DNA of 64,000 bases. It comes from Phylloscopus collybita. Its lineage: Eukaryota; Chordata; Aves; Passeriformes; Phylloscopidae. The notes beneath the pieces are model-generated. The model saw nothing but the letters and a program-made list of their open reading frames with translations, was not told the DNA's origin and did no database searches. The stretch is from NCBI GenBank assembly GCA_027886175.1, contig JAJNNQ010000010.1, positions 4,126,001 through 4,190,000 on the forward strand, written 5' to 3'. The translations under genes and the position numbers were made by a program. Shown here one piece after another: positions 10,901 to 23,600 of this stretch (positions are counted from its first letter, which is position 1; every line of letters begins with the position of its first letter).

Positions 10901-13900
10901 TACAGGGACTTGAACTATTTAAAAATACTCTGGGCTTATGAGTAAGAAAAAATAGGGTCTCTTTCCCAAACAGTATAAAAATATCACACCATTAAATTCT
11001 GCTGTTATTACAGTCTTGGAAATATGATTGTATCTACTTTTGCTTGAAGCTGGTTGATCCCTGAGCTTGATGTTGGGGTCGGGGGACCATGGAGGGCTAC
11101 CAGAGTGAGCTACTTAGGGGACAATGCAGTGGGGGGTATGAACAATGACCAGTTAAATTCTAGTTAACCCCAATTATAAACCTTCACCTTTGTTAATTAG
11201 ATTAATTCATCAGCAGCCACTGTGCTTACAGTGTCTTGGAGGTGTGTGATCCAACATTCTCACCATTTAGTAAAAGTTAAAATCTTTCATGTCACCAGTC
11301 TGTTGCACACAAATGGCCACACAATATATTACTGTAAAGGTAAAACTGGGTTAAGTTTACCTATAAATTAGAAGGTAACATTTATTCTAAGGATCCCTCT
11401 TAGAAGTGAAAAATCTGCCTTGCAAGCACTTTCTGTAGTTATTAAAGATCTCCAAGCTATGAATCTGAGAGCTTAATTAAAAGCAGCAGAGACATGTCCA
11501 AAGAAGGGAAGAAAAGGGCTGAGCAGCAGCATAGGCAATTCTCCTAGATTTTCAACCTCCAAGCCTTTCCTTGATCAGTGTCCAAAATTTTGTGTGCATT
11601 GCTGCAGTGTCTTAACACACTGACCTCTGGAGACCTGGGTCCAGCCAAGGCCCCTCTTAAGGCCCCAGGTGATGGCAAATGTGTGGCCTTCCAGAGCTGA
11701 AAGGTTGGTTACATCTTTTGGTGCCCCGGTGGCCAAACTTCCATGTGGACTTCCCATCAGAGAAGCAAAGTTTATTTTACTGCAGGTGTGGAAAGCAAAG
11801 GGCAGCCTTGAACAGCACCTGTTTGGTCTTGTGTTGGCTTGATAAATCTTTTTCACAAATGTGAGAATGACTGGCCATTTTTCACGCCAGCAAACACCAC
11901 ACAGTTAGTTTGCATAAACAGAGACGAGTTTTTGCTCTCGGTCCCACATGTGCAATAAATTTACACTGCTCCTATTAAATACAATGGGGGGGATTTCTAA
12001 TTTATATTTGTGAGAAGGCTGCATTTTGTCCGTGAAATACTTCCACCAGAATGACTCGATGTCATCTGCAGCTCTTTGTAAACTCTGTAACACCCCATAG
12101 GAGGCAGAGATATACAGAATGTATCTGGAATGCTGCACATACAAAATATATTGATATATTTCCAATATGCAGCGTGTAAACTGAGGCAGGAGAGCTCAGC
12201 TCCTGACAATGCCATTGCTTAACTTCCCATCTGAGTGAAAAATCTGCAGTGATAATATTAAAAGGAACCCTCAAGAAAAACCTTTACCAGTATGAGAATA
12301 TTTTTAAACGTTGAGAAATGTTTAAGAGCTGGCTACAAAACAGTAAAAAAATAACACTGTGAATCATAAAACTGCTTTGCACTCTCCAGCAGTGTCCAGA
12401 CACTTCCCTGTGTCTGTAAAGCTGGAGCTTCTCTTGACCCTGGTTCTTTTCTAATTGTGCACATGAATGTTGGATGGAAGTTTGCACTTTGGGGGAAGAT
12501 CTTTTCTTGGCTCGCCACCTGGGTAAAAGAATACAGAAATTGCTGAGATTTGCTCAAGAAGCCACATTTTGTCTTTGAAAGAGGGTTTGAAATGTAAAAT
12601 GTTTTGGTATATGTCTGTGAAAATGTGTATTTACCTAAGAGATTGCTGCAACACATTTCTGGGACTTTATTTTTCTATGTTTTAACAGCTACTTGGTTTG
12701 AGATGCCTGGACTAAATTGAAATTAAAGGAAAGAATATTATCCTCACTTCACCTGAGAGGCAGGGAGCAGCTGGACTGGAATAAATGCAGGAAGAACATC
12801 TTAAAATTGTTACTCAAGGTAAACAGGAAATGGGTTTAGTCTTAATTAAGAACTATGTGTTTGTAGCTGTTGCAATTGCTCTGTATCAAATATCCAGAAC
12901 ACTGCCCCCTTTTTCATAAGCTAAGTAGTGATATTGTTCTGTTACCCTCTCCTTGAAAACCAAAAGATCTGATGAGGCAAGCAAACAGAAATTCCAGATT
13001 ATGGAAATTAATTAAAGCACACAATGCTGCCTTTCTCAACGTTCAGGCTCAGCTAATTAGGGATTAGATTATTCAAGAGCAGCAGATCAATTAGGATTCC
13101 TTTCTGTCAAAAAAAAAAAAAAAAAACCTCAGTGAAATATAGTTACCTGTTGAAAAGTGAAAGAAATTGTGCCCAAGTACAATGCAGGGATCAAGGCACA
13201 ATGCTGCACGTTGACAAAATAAATTATGAAAACAATAATCATGTTTATCCAATCTCTTTGTGCAAAACTGTTATTTTGATTCTAGTGCCAGCTGTCTGAA
13301 ACTTTAATTTAAGTGCTTGCTTGAGGCAAGACATTTGGGATACTAGTTTAGAATGTTTTATAGCCTAAGCAATATGTTTTACTAACATCAAATCCTATGA
13401 TGATGATTTTAATGGTAACTATAATATGTTCGAGGGGGTTCCAGAGTGATCTTTGATTTTACCAGAATGCTTGCATGCCTAATGGACCCCGATATTTTTT
13501 GGCTTCATTAGCTGCCAGCTCCCCAGGAGACTTCTCTGCAGGAGGTGAGTACTTTGTATTTTAAAGGGAGACATGCCAAGCAACACACTGCACTTTACGT
13601 TGGTGTCAAATGTATGTGTGTGTAATCTGGGGAAATGGTAAATGAAAGAATTCTCTCCACGTTTCAGTAATACAAGAAGACTGATAAAGAGAAATACTTT
13701 GTGATTCTCTAGACTACCCATTTAGGTGGTTGGTGCCTGTTTATAGGCTTAGGAAGAATACATTATCCCTTGACTCGTGGTCTGAGACTCTTCAAAAATC
13801 TGGGCTTTTTTCTACTTGTTCCACAGAGGCAGCAGGGTTGCACTGCAAGGGAGAATCCTGCTGGACTCCATGGATAACCAGGATTCAATTATTTGTGCTG

Positions 13901-14095
13901 GAAGTGGTCTTTGGGAGAGGTCATTGCTCTTGAAACTCTGGCTCTTGTGTTGGCCCCCACACATCCCACAGACCCTGTGCCTCAGTTTCCAGCAGCACAA
14001 CTGGGCTGAGGACACTTGCAGGGCACCTGGGACCCCTGTAACCACTGGGCTTGTTACCAGCATTGAGTGTTTACCAATTGATTTGGTGCAAATCA
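7996..14095. other. About 6 kb of non-coding unique sequence
   Basis: No exon or named repeat is supported. It holds a polypyrimidine segment at about 8011-8060, a G-rich segment at 8948-8967 and an A18 run at 13109-13126. Short frames at 8011-8576, 9015-9281, 11575-12656 and 13479-13933 occur on both strands with no domain similarity. The base composition is that of intronic or intergenic DNA. Confidence 0.6.
13109..13126. repeat. A18 homopolymer
   Basis: Eighteen consecutive A after CTTTCTGTC. There is no AATAAA upstream and no repeat family is evident. Confidence 0.95.
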
Positions 14096-14099
14096 AGGT

Positions 14100-14300
14100 T
14101 TGGAAGTGGTGCCCAGAGAAGCTGTGGCTGCACCAGCCCTGGAAGTGTCCAAGGCCAGGCTGGACAGGGTTTGGGAGCAGCCTGGGCTCCAAGTGGAAGG
14201 TGGAAGGTATCCCTGCCCATGGCAGGGGGTGGAATGAGATGAGCTTTAAAGTCCTTTCCAACCCAAACCATCCCATCATGTTTCCATGATTTTATAATTC
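14100..14300 (+). mobile_element. CR1 LINE, 5'-truncated 3' end
   Basis: The segment runs from GTGGTGCCCAGAGAAGCTG through TGGAAGTGTCCAAGGCCAG, CCCTGCCCATGGCAGGG and CTTTCCAACCCAAACCATC to an eroded ATGATTTTAT terminus. These are, in order, the diagnostic words of the CR1 3' untranslated tail of birds, whose intact end is an ATTCTATG repeat. Only about 200 bp remain, typical of 5' truncation during reverse transcription, and it lacks ORF2. The tail is degraded, so the insertion is old. Overlapping frames of 157 codons (plus) and 155 codons (minus) cross it and are not genes. Confidence 0.9.
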
Positions 14301-14835
14301 TTCATATATTCAGAGAGTTTTCTGAACCCACTGAAGGAGGTGATGGAAATTTTCTCACAGTGGGTTTGCCTGCTCTCTACTAAAAAGCAACACGTTGGGT
14401 AAAAAAAAGAAAAGATGTATATTTTTTTACTAAAGGGATTCCAATCCAGAGGGATTTTCAAATCAAAAGATTTCTTAAGGCTAGAGTTCTGTGCTTTCTT
14501 TATTTTTCTCAATTTTATTTTTCTTCTAAGTTTACTTGTTTTGAATGAAATATATCCCCTCCAATGAGGTATTTTGGCACTTTAACACATAGCCTAACCC
14601 AGAAGTTAATGACTTATAGAAATAACAGCTATGAAAGGGATTTTTTCAAGGAAGGAGAAGGATTTAATTTGCCACATGTTAACACTGATTCATTCATGTT
14701 TTATCAGAGCAAAACAACTATTTGCAATAATGTATATATTATAGATAATTATACTACATAGTGTTTTTCCCCTCAACAGATCACGTAATTTCACTGATTT
14801 GAATATAAAATTATTTAGTTGAAAATAATCAGTCC
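14301..14835. other. Non-coding A+T-rich sequence
   Basis: Unique A+T-rich sequence between the CR1 tail and the T42 tract. No exon or repeat is recognised. Confidence 0.55.
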
Positions 14836-14837
14836 TG

Positions 14838-14839
<2 letters not shown>

Positions 14840-14881
<42 letters not shown>
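14840..14881. repeat. T42 homopolymer
   Basis: Forty-two consecutive T, preceded by CAGTCCTGTC and followed by GAATATCCAG. Read on the minus strand this is a poly(A) with no AATAAA in the adjoining 60 nt, so a retrocopy tail is not supported. Confidence 0.98.
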
Positions 14882-14882
<1 letters not shown>

Positions 14883-16119
14883 AATATCCAGTTTGAAAAA
14901 CTGTGCTTTTAAATCATTTTAAATGCAAAGCAATTCTGGGTAAGTCTTAATAAAAGGAAAGTTTGGGCCTAGATCTCCTGGGTCTAATGCATTACCTGCA
15001 CGTGTAGCCTTCATGAAGCCATTAAGTTTTAAACTAATACTACATTCCACAACCTACAGCCTCTGGGCCATTTGCAACAATCTGGGATGATTTTTCTGGC
15101 CCATGACTTTCCTCTTCCTCTGTTTTTCCTGATGGCTCCTCGCAGATCAGCTCAGAGCTATTGTTTGATAGAATTAGCAGTCAGATCTCTGTTCCCAGCC
15201 AGCAGCCTTTTCTCTGTTTAACTGTTCCATTTTCTGACTAGGTTTTTAGCAGTTTCTTTCAAGTATTGCTTTTGAAACCTTTTTTTTTTTCACTCTAAAA
15301 AAATATTTGTCTTCATCTTTTTACATGTACAATATTTCATGGGTTATTTACTCATTGAATTTTGCTGTTACTGGTGGGCATTCTCTCAGAGAAATATTAA
15401 AATAGAGAGTTTAAAATACAGGTTATGTGGCTGCAACAGAATAATCCTAATTTGGAGTTAGTTAATGTAATTTCTTTTTTAAAAAAAATTAATTTATTTT
15501 CCCCCTTCTGATTTTGAGCACTGGACCTGAAACATGATCACACAGTTGAATGATTTCATTTGGAGAAAGTTAGGAAAGTGGTTTTGTACCATTTTATTTA
15601 TTTATTTTTACTGCTGGTGACAAAAATATAGAACTGAATGAGAGCTTATTTCATTCAGCCAATTTGTTTTCTCTGATGGAAACTGAATGGTTCCAAGTCA
15701 TCCTGGACTCCACTAGGTTTGACATCCATTGGACAACATGGGTCATTTTTATTCCATTAGTGTTTGTTTCCATTGCAAAGAATCCTTTTCCTGCTCAAAT
15801 TTATGTCAGAGATAATAATCCATGTCTTGTCACTTTTCACTATTAAGGGGCTGAACCAGTTCTGATATTAGTAAACATTTGATGTTCTTGTGGTTACAAC
15901 AAAGAAAGAGTTTATTCTATTTCCATCTAAGATTAGCAGATGCCATGTGGTTTTGAATATTTACTTTAAATGGATTGACATGGCTTTTACAGCTGTAACT
16001 CCCAACTCATGATCTGTGATAAGGAGAAAATCTGTGAGGTCACCAGAAAATCAGTCAAGATTTTTTCCACATCTAAGGCAAGGATGATACATACCAAGAA
16101 AAGACAATGGAGATGTGTT
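14882..16119. other. Non-coding sequence
   Basis: A+T-rich unique sequence with short T and A runs, for example at 15281-15303 and 15475-15488. Nothing gene-like is seen. Confidence 0.55.
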
Positions 16120-16222
16120 CACAGAGGATGTGGTTTAGTGGTGGGCTAGGCAGTGTCAAAATAATGGTTTAACTCAGTGATCTTAAAGGTCTGGTCCAAC
16201 CTAAATGACTCTATGATTCTCT
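16120..16222 (+). mobile_element. CR1 LINE 3' end fragment
   Basis: TGTGGTTTAGTGGTGGGCT, then GGCAGTG, AATGGTTTAACTCAGTGATC, TTAAAGGTCTGGTCCAACC and TAAATGACTCTATGATTCT reproduce the last ~90 bp of a CR1 tail that reads GGTTTAGTGGTGG ... GATCTTAAAGGTC ... TCTATGATTCT. This subtype differs from the copy at 14.1 kb. It is severely 5'-truncated and encodes nothing. Confidence 0.88.
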
Positions 16223-16224
16223 GT

Positions 16225-19200
16225 ATTTTGGGACACAGTAAAGAAATTTGATGCAGCATAGAAAAGCTGTGCATGACAAGACCTGACAAAATGAGACAAA
16301 AAGCTCTGGTTGGATGTGATGCACTGGAGTTTAGACCCAAATGTACCAGCTCAGACCAGAAACACCTCTAGTTCTTTTGTGAAGGATTAAATTTTCCCTC
16401 CATCTAAGAAAAAAATAAGCAAAGAAGTCCCATCATAGTGGAAATCAGGGTGTGGGGAGAAAAGAACCTGGAAAGTCAGCAGCATTGTTTGGACAGTCAT
16501 ATTTGGCCTTAAAGTTATGACTTCCATTGAAAGCACCAAAAGCAGCAAAAAACCCCAGAACACCACATTCATTAGTTAGAAAACCTCCACTTGTGAACCT
16601 CTCTTGGTGAACACAAAAGGAAGTGCCATAGTTTTGGAAGATACCTTTTAGTGAAATTTGATTCGACACCTATTAAATCCGTGCGAGTAAATGACACAGC
16701 AGCAACTAATTGAGACATTATTAATAATGGTGAAATCCACGTACAGTAGTTCCTATTGCCTCTCAGTTACTGGATTTAGTGAGCATCCAGCATACAGGGA
16801 AAGAAGAGCAATAACTTTACAGGAAGTAAGGTGCAGATGTACCTGGAAATCCAAACAGTTCGATGCTGATATGAGTTGCAAGACCACCCACGAGCACTTG
16901 AGTACATATCCATCAGTATAGTACAGGTTCCTCATTACCCAATAAGACTTTTTGTTTCACTCCTGTAGATTCAGTAACTTTGCTTTTACAGTTTGCTTCA
17001 CTGAACAGTGACAACAAATGTGTTGATTGTCCCAAAAAACATATATCTTAATATGCATTTTATTCTTTTGCCTATATATTTCTGCTGAAAATCCATAACA
17101 GATCATAAAACACACTTTTTAAATAAAAACACGTCTTAAAGGCACCCTGTGAGTGCAATTAGAAACATTTCCCATCACACAGCAAAGATAATGTATCCTA
17201 AATGCTTTTAATTTCATACATCTGTTATGCTCTGTCATGATTTTTTTTCCCCTCCCAAGACAATTTTTGAAGGTTTCTGCCAATTTAATTCAATTTAAAG
17301 CTTTTAATGTCAGCTCAGCAGGTCATGCCACTTTCTCCATGTTTGTATAAGGCTTAGGGAAGTCAGAAATACGACAAACACTTTTCATCAGTGCCCTATG
17401 TTCATGACAAATAGCATTGCATTTTCTCTCACTATTTGTTTAATAAATTTTGCAATTGTTGTTAATTTTTTGTCTCTTTAATGTACACACAACACACATG
17501 CATGTGCACACATAGGCGGTATCATTTTATCTGGTATTTTCTTAGGCCACAAGTCCTTTGTCTTTTTTTCAACACTGCAAAGTGTCTTCTTAATTCCCCT
17601 TCTTTCAAAATAGTTCTGCAACTATTTTTGAATGATTATTGAACAATAACAGTACGTTACTTTTTTACATTGTCTTGTAACTATGCTCAAAGGATCTGAC
17701 TTGATATTATTATTCATTCTTTTAAGAGTTATCAATTCTGCTTGCTGAACAATTTTCAAGTTCTGGAGTATATTAGATAGCTTAGAGTTGTATGTGTCAG
17801 AAATCCATAATAACCTGGATATTACTATGTTTTGTTCTGCCTCTATTACACTGCTACTGTGAAATTTGAACTCATTCATTGTATCTGTATCTGAGTAGTT
17901 GCACTGTTACTGAACACCAGGAAAACGCCCAAAATGTTTCTTTTTTTACCTTTGTGTGGGAAGAGTGGAAGGATGGAGGGGGCATGCATATATGAGAAAA
18001 AATGCACTATTTGTAAATATGTGTATATCTTACTATCACTCTGTCTTTATTTGAGAGAAATTGTGTGAAGCTCAAGATTTCACTTGGAAAGGAAATCATC
18101 TGTCCTATGGGGTGATGTATTTAAAGAAACACTGCACTCTGATAGACCAGCTCCTGACAAACTTGAAGAGCCCTTGGATATTTCAGGCCTGGGAGAAAAT
18201 TTTTATTCCAAGGAGGTGGTGACTCAGGATTGCCTGCTGCTGAAAAGCCAGGTTTCCTCAGAGTGGTCACCATTGTCTCCTGAGACAAGGGAACTCCAAG
18301 GCTGCTCCACTGGAAGTTCTTTGCAGCCTTTGTTGACTGAAATTGCACAAACACGAGGAGCTTTCCTTTGCTAAGCCCCTGGCTTGGGGTCACCACCTAT
18401 CTACAGTGAACCTCCCCCATTATCCTCACTCACACCACCACAGCCAAACTGGTGTTACTCACAAGAACATGTTCTCCAAGATCACATTTCTCTCTTGACT
18501 GTGTGGATAAATATTCAGAGTCTAAATTATCAGTGATTCCTGGGACCCTACTGTAACACACTGCCCCAGCTTTGCTTGGGGGTTGCATTCCAAAGAGCTT
18601 CCCAAAATAAGTCTCAAAGTTTCCTGCAAAGGCCAAGACTCAGCTTGTCTTCCATTAGACCAGCTTTTTTTGGAGGGAGGACCATCATGCACTCCTGAAA
18701 ACAGGCTTATCCTCAAGACCAGGTTCACAGACCTCACCTATCAGCCTCTCAGCTGTGTTTTTCTTTACTTGATTCTCAAAATGAATTTTCATTTGCAGTT
18801 CTGAGGTACTGCACCACTGGAGAACTGAGTTAACACAGGAACTGATTTATGGAGTCACAGTCAGCATCCAACATTTACCTTCACCCCCAGGTGGGATGTG
18901 GGGTCCTTTTTTTCCTCAGTGGCAGTTTGAAAAGTTGTGGAGATGTTTTGATTATATGTTGCCATTTGGAGCAAAACATTTTTACTTTCTTTAATATTTT
19001 TAATTCTTGTTGAAACAGAATTTCCAAGTTTGATTTTTCTGAGATGGCCTCAATCATTTCATTTTGTGACAATAAAATGTTGCACAGCAGTTTTCCTGGT
19101 AGTAAATAGTCAACAGAATTTTTAAGTGAGGGGTTTGAGGCTACATTTCTCCAAAAGGACTGAGAAAAATGGCAGAAATAAATCTTCAGCGTCCCTGAAT

Positions 19201-20200
19201 TTTGTGACATGCCTCAGTAGAAAGTTTATACAGCTTTAGTGCTCCAGCTAAATTCAAATGGCTAAGTATCCTGATTGGGACAAGCCAACAAGACACATTG
19301 AGGTTTATATCTAATAATCTTCTCTGCATCTTCTCCTCCCCATCAGCATAGCCTTTCACCCACATGTTTTGATTTTATCAAGAGAAGAAAGTGATTTTCC
19401 AAAAGGGAATTCCAACACAGGTTTTGCTCTAAATTGTTTCACTCTCACCCTTTGTGGTATAAAGCAGCTGAAACACGCCAAGATCTGCTAGCAAAACAGT
19501 GAATCTGTTTTCCCAAGGGAATTAGGGTCCAGGGAAATAAAATCAAGGGTAGATTTTACATTTTCAAATACTGGGGAAAAATATCTCGGAAACAGTTAAT
19601 TCCATTACAAGAGCTTGGCCTTGCAGTCTGGGGAGGTGGTCCTGTGCCTCATGACTGCACGCCAGCTCTAACACTGCTACAATTGATCAGGAAAGCAGAT
19701 TTAAAATATCGGTCTAAGGCTTTTCTAATTATCTTAAAATAATCGTTTCACTGCTTGAAATGAATACAGCCACAGAGCAAACCTTCCAGGCTGCTCACCA
19801 CACACTAACAGACACAGACTAATGACCCTAGAGAGCAGGCCAGCCCTTCTGATGCAGCATCCTCTGCTCTCAAAGACTAAAGTGACGTGTCCTCTGCTCC
19901 CCACGTGTTCCACGGACCGGGAGTGAAGCCACATCACTGCTAACACCACCCCGAAAATGACACCTGTTCAGCACAGCCACCACCCAGGGACTTGCACAGC
20001 CAGTCCCTTGCAGCTATGCAATCAAAGATCAGTTTTCAATGAAATATTACTTACTTGAATCAATGTTGTCTTGATTCTTCGTGAAGGGTGCAGCAGGCAT
20101 AAAATGTGATATTGATTTCTGAGATGTAGCCTGGTCCTCTCTTCACGGCCATTTCAAAAAATGCAAAGTATTTCTTTTCTTTCACACCACAGATCACGTC
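16225..20200. other. About 4 kb of non-coding unique sequence
   Basis: No exon, RNA gene or repeat family is supported. At 17482-17513 there is an alternating purine-pyrimidine stretch with ACACACAACACACATGCATG and TGTGCACAC. Frames at 18084-18396 and 18430-18804 are open on both strands at once and have no domain. Confidence 0.6.
17482..17513. repeat. Short CA/TG alternating tract
   Basis: An imperfect (CA)n/(TG)n segment centred on the palindrome CATGCATG. It is too short to be a classical long microsatellite but is of a type that can adopt Z-form DNA. Confidence 0.75.
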
Positions 20201-20220
20201 ATCTTTACAAACTGGAGATC

Positions 20221-20580
20221 AAGGCCCTTTTATGTTGCCTCATATTTATCTCCTGCCCTTTTTTTCCTGTCCTCCTCTCTTCATCTTGCAGTTTTTCTTT
20301 CTCCTCCTTGAGTTTTTATTGCCTCTTCGGCTCTCCTCTTAGCTCCTGTTCTAATTTCTGCCTTTTTCCCTGCTCTCCTGAGTGCTTTTAGATTCTGATC
20401 TAATTTCTCATGTCTTCTCCCAGTGCTGCTCTCTCTCCTTTCTATCTTTCTGACCCTCACCTGTTCTCCTTTCTGCATCTCTGACTCCAACTCCGCTGCT
20501 CCCCTTACGATGCTCCGGCTCTGGATTTTCCTCCTCGTCGTTCCCCACGTCGCTCCTGGGCTGTTTTTAGCACTCATTTC
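20221..20580. repeat. 360-bp pyrimidine-biased block
   Basis: Counting the six 60-base lines gives 82 purines in 360 bases, so about 77% of the plus strand is pyrimidine, well above the flanks. It is not a simple tandem repeat. On the minus strand a 133-codon frame (20281-20682) reads as a very Arg/Lys/Glu-rich peptide, which is what purine-rich DNA encodes by default, so I do not call it a gene. It could be a decayed purine-rich microsatellite. Confidence 0.7.
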
Positions 20581-20699
20581 AATATAGTTTTCCCTTCTGT
20601 ATGCACAAATACAATGTCCCAGCCTCTCATAATAATACATCTTTTTTCTAGGTTGCCTCCCATTTCCACGATTAGCATGCACATCTTTTTAATGAAAGC

Positions 20700-23600
20700 T
20701 GCAGAAACGACCAGGAACAAGGCTCCCTAAATATGTAATCTGTTGCTGCCAGCCTCCCCTAATAGATAAGGGTTACTTTTTTTTTTTTTCCTTTCCAGAA
20801 GCCAATATGAATTTAAGTCTATTGCACTGGTTTGGTTTAATTAATTTTGGAGCTTGAGAGGGGTCCAGACCAGAAATCATAAAGCTGAAACTGTCTCTCA
20901 GTGGTCTAGGGCATGAAAAAGGGAAGAATAAGTATATTTTCCAGTTATATTTTGGAGCAGCAATTTTAGGTAGAAAAACTACAATTTTCTGAATATAGTA
21001 CAGGCTAGGTGACCAAAATTAATATTTTAGCTGTGAAAAGTGCCACAGAGGCTTTACCAACAGTTAAGACAGGCTGTGTCTGAGACGGCCTCCAAATCCA
21101 GCACTTCCCTGGTGCTCTGCAAGGTCTCAGAGGAAGTCTCACTATATCCTTGATGTCTCCAAACCATGTTACTAAGATTTGGAAACAATTCTTGCTTAGT
21201 TTTTGAGAGCTGAAAAGACTGCAGTGCATAATGACTTACCTACAAATATTCTGGCTGATGTGTTGACTGTCATCCCACACGCTTGGGGCTGATCGTATAC
21301 ATGGCAACGATTTGATACCATAATTGGATGAACCCAAAGCTTAGACTTAGGTCTACACTACAAATAGTTGTGGTTGCAAGCCTGAAATTCTCTTTCAATT
21401 ACTTCATGTGTTGTTTACTTAGGACATACTTTGAAAATAGTTACCAGTAAATTATTTCACTAAGGTCGACTTAAAAAAGGGTTTGTCTGCCCTGTAAACA
21501 TGGGTTTCTTTCAGATTAAAAAATAAGTAAACATGAAAGTACAACATCTGATAGACTATTTAAAAAAACATTTTGATATATTTATTTACATACCGGCCCC
21601 CTAAAACTAATATTAACCAATCTTCCTTGCTTTCATCTTAAAGTTCCATGATTCTATTTACGTCCCATTGTACAACACCAGTTCCATCCATCATGGTCCA
21701 AGGAGTTCTGACATCTTAATTTTGTACTCTGATTCCTTCTTGGTTCTGAGAGCAGAAACCTGTATTTTCTGTCAGGGTAGAGAATAATAAACTTGTTACC
21801 TTAGATACACTCCAGACATGGTTAAGACCGTGGACGAATTTCTTCTGTGCAGAGAAGAAGTCCTCTGCCAGGAAGAAATCCAGTATCCCATCGGAGAATC
21901 TGATCCAGAGCCAATTACAAATGCCATCTCAGGCCTGATTGCTCTCAGCTTGGCTTTGGCCCAGGAACATGCACTTCTTCTGAACAGGAAATCAAGTTTT
22001 GGAAACAGAATTAAAAGGATGACAAATTACTCTAGATTCTGCTAATTTACATTTCACACAAGTTCTGTGGAAATCATTAGAGCTGCTCCTAATCTCAGTA
22101 GCAAAACTTCAAATCTCACACAGTTCTCCTGGAGTTATCTGTGTTTAGACCAATGTGGCCTGACAATTTGGTTTAAGTTTTGTTTGCCTGAGTCACAGAA
22201 GTATTTAGCCCAAATTAGTACATCCTGCAAGATGAAATGTGAAACCACGGCACAACACAGACACATTTCTCTTTCAAAGCCGTGTTTGGAAGAACTTAAG
22301 AACTTTGAACACTTTAAAGCTATTAAGTGGTCAGCTTTTGAGTTAGATTTGCCTTAGTACTGACACTGATCTCACAGGAATGCAGCAGTCTTTACCACAA
22401 ATCCTGTGCTAAGGCTTCCCCTCTGTTGTTCCATGATGTCCATGTCCAGTACATGATTTTCATGTGATTGACTGGGTGACAACACACCCAGCCCTGTGTC
22501 TCCAAACTGGAAGTTGTCTTCAGGAAGTTCTTGCTGAAAGAAATGTCACTTTTCAAGGAGTCTTCATTGGAAAATGTTTTATTTAGCTATAAATGCCTCG
22601 AAGGAAGAATTCAGATTCAGTAGAATCTAATATAACATGTCATTTTATATTCCAGCATTCCAGCAGGCAGAGGTAACATAGTTCAGTGAAAGCACAGGTT
22701 TCCTCCAACACGCCATTTAGATGAAATGGTGTGTATGTACATTTTATGCATTTTCTCCTTGGTTTGATCTTTAATTTATTTTTTTTTTCAATTTACAAGC
22801 TTTAATTTTTCATAAATGTAACCACTTTTGCCTGGCAAATAGAAGGCTGAATGAAATTTACTGTGGGAGTATTCCTAGATGTGTTAGGATCAATCAAATT
22901 GCTCAGGAAAATATTGTTGGAGCTTTTGTGGTTTGAGCTAATTGGTGGTATTAGTCATTAATATCAGCTTGATAATAATGTGTATCTTAGACATCTGGAA
23001 CTATTTCTATGCCTTGGTAGGTAACCTGGGAGATTGGAACCTGGTATGTACCTGCAGACACCTTGAATTTAAGATAATATTGAACATTAGTCCAGGTTTC
23101 AGGTACAAGGATATCTGAATCAGATGATTCCTATGTGTTTAGTCAAAATAAATCCTGGGTCTGTACTAACTCAAACTAAGAGAAATCTGGAGATAGGCCA
23201 TACATAAATACTTTATAGAGTGTTGTGTACACTAATTAATAAACACAATTTTCTAAGAGCTTTCTGAACCTTGAATAAACATTGCTTAAACAAATGGATG
23301 CAAATTATTAATAGAAACTGTAATCTCCCTCTCTAACTATTTTTCGTACTGGGCCCTAACTACTTTGAAATCAGAAGATTAGAGGAACAAAACCGAGTTA
23401 GCTTTGCCAAAAAGGAAAATAAAATATTCCAAAGCACGAAAGAAATAATCTCAAATCTGAGGCCCTGTACAAACCAAAGAATAACAAATCTTGTATTGCC
23501 CAAACCTTGTTGAACTTCCAGTGGTAAGATCTGTGCCTCCCACTAGCTGTTGGATATTCTTGCACGACTGCAGTGTTGTTTTATGTATGTGAGCCAACCT

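Noticed and set aside
13812..14289. Overlapping 155- and 157-codon frames on opposite strands
   Set aside because: Both run through the CR1 3' tail, which is non-coding.
20281..20682. Basic 133-codon frame resembling a coiled coil
   Set aside because: The purine-rich strand forces Lys/Arg/Glu codons. There is no heptad pattern I can defend and no flanking splice sites.
21600..21662. Possible third CR1 end (TTCCATGATTCTATTT)
   Set aside because: Only the last dozen bases resemble a CR1 terminus and the upstream diagnostic words are missing.
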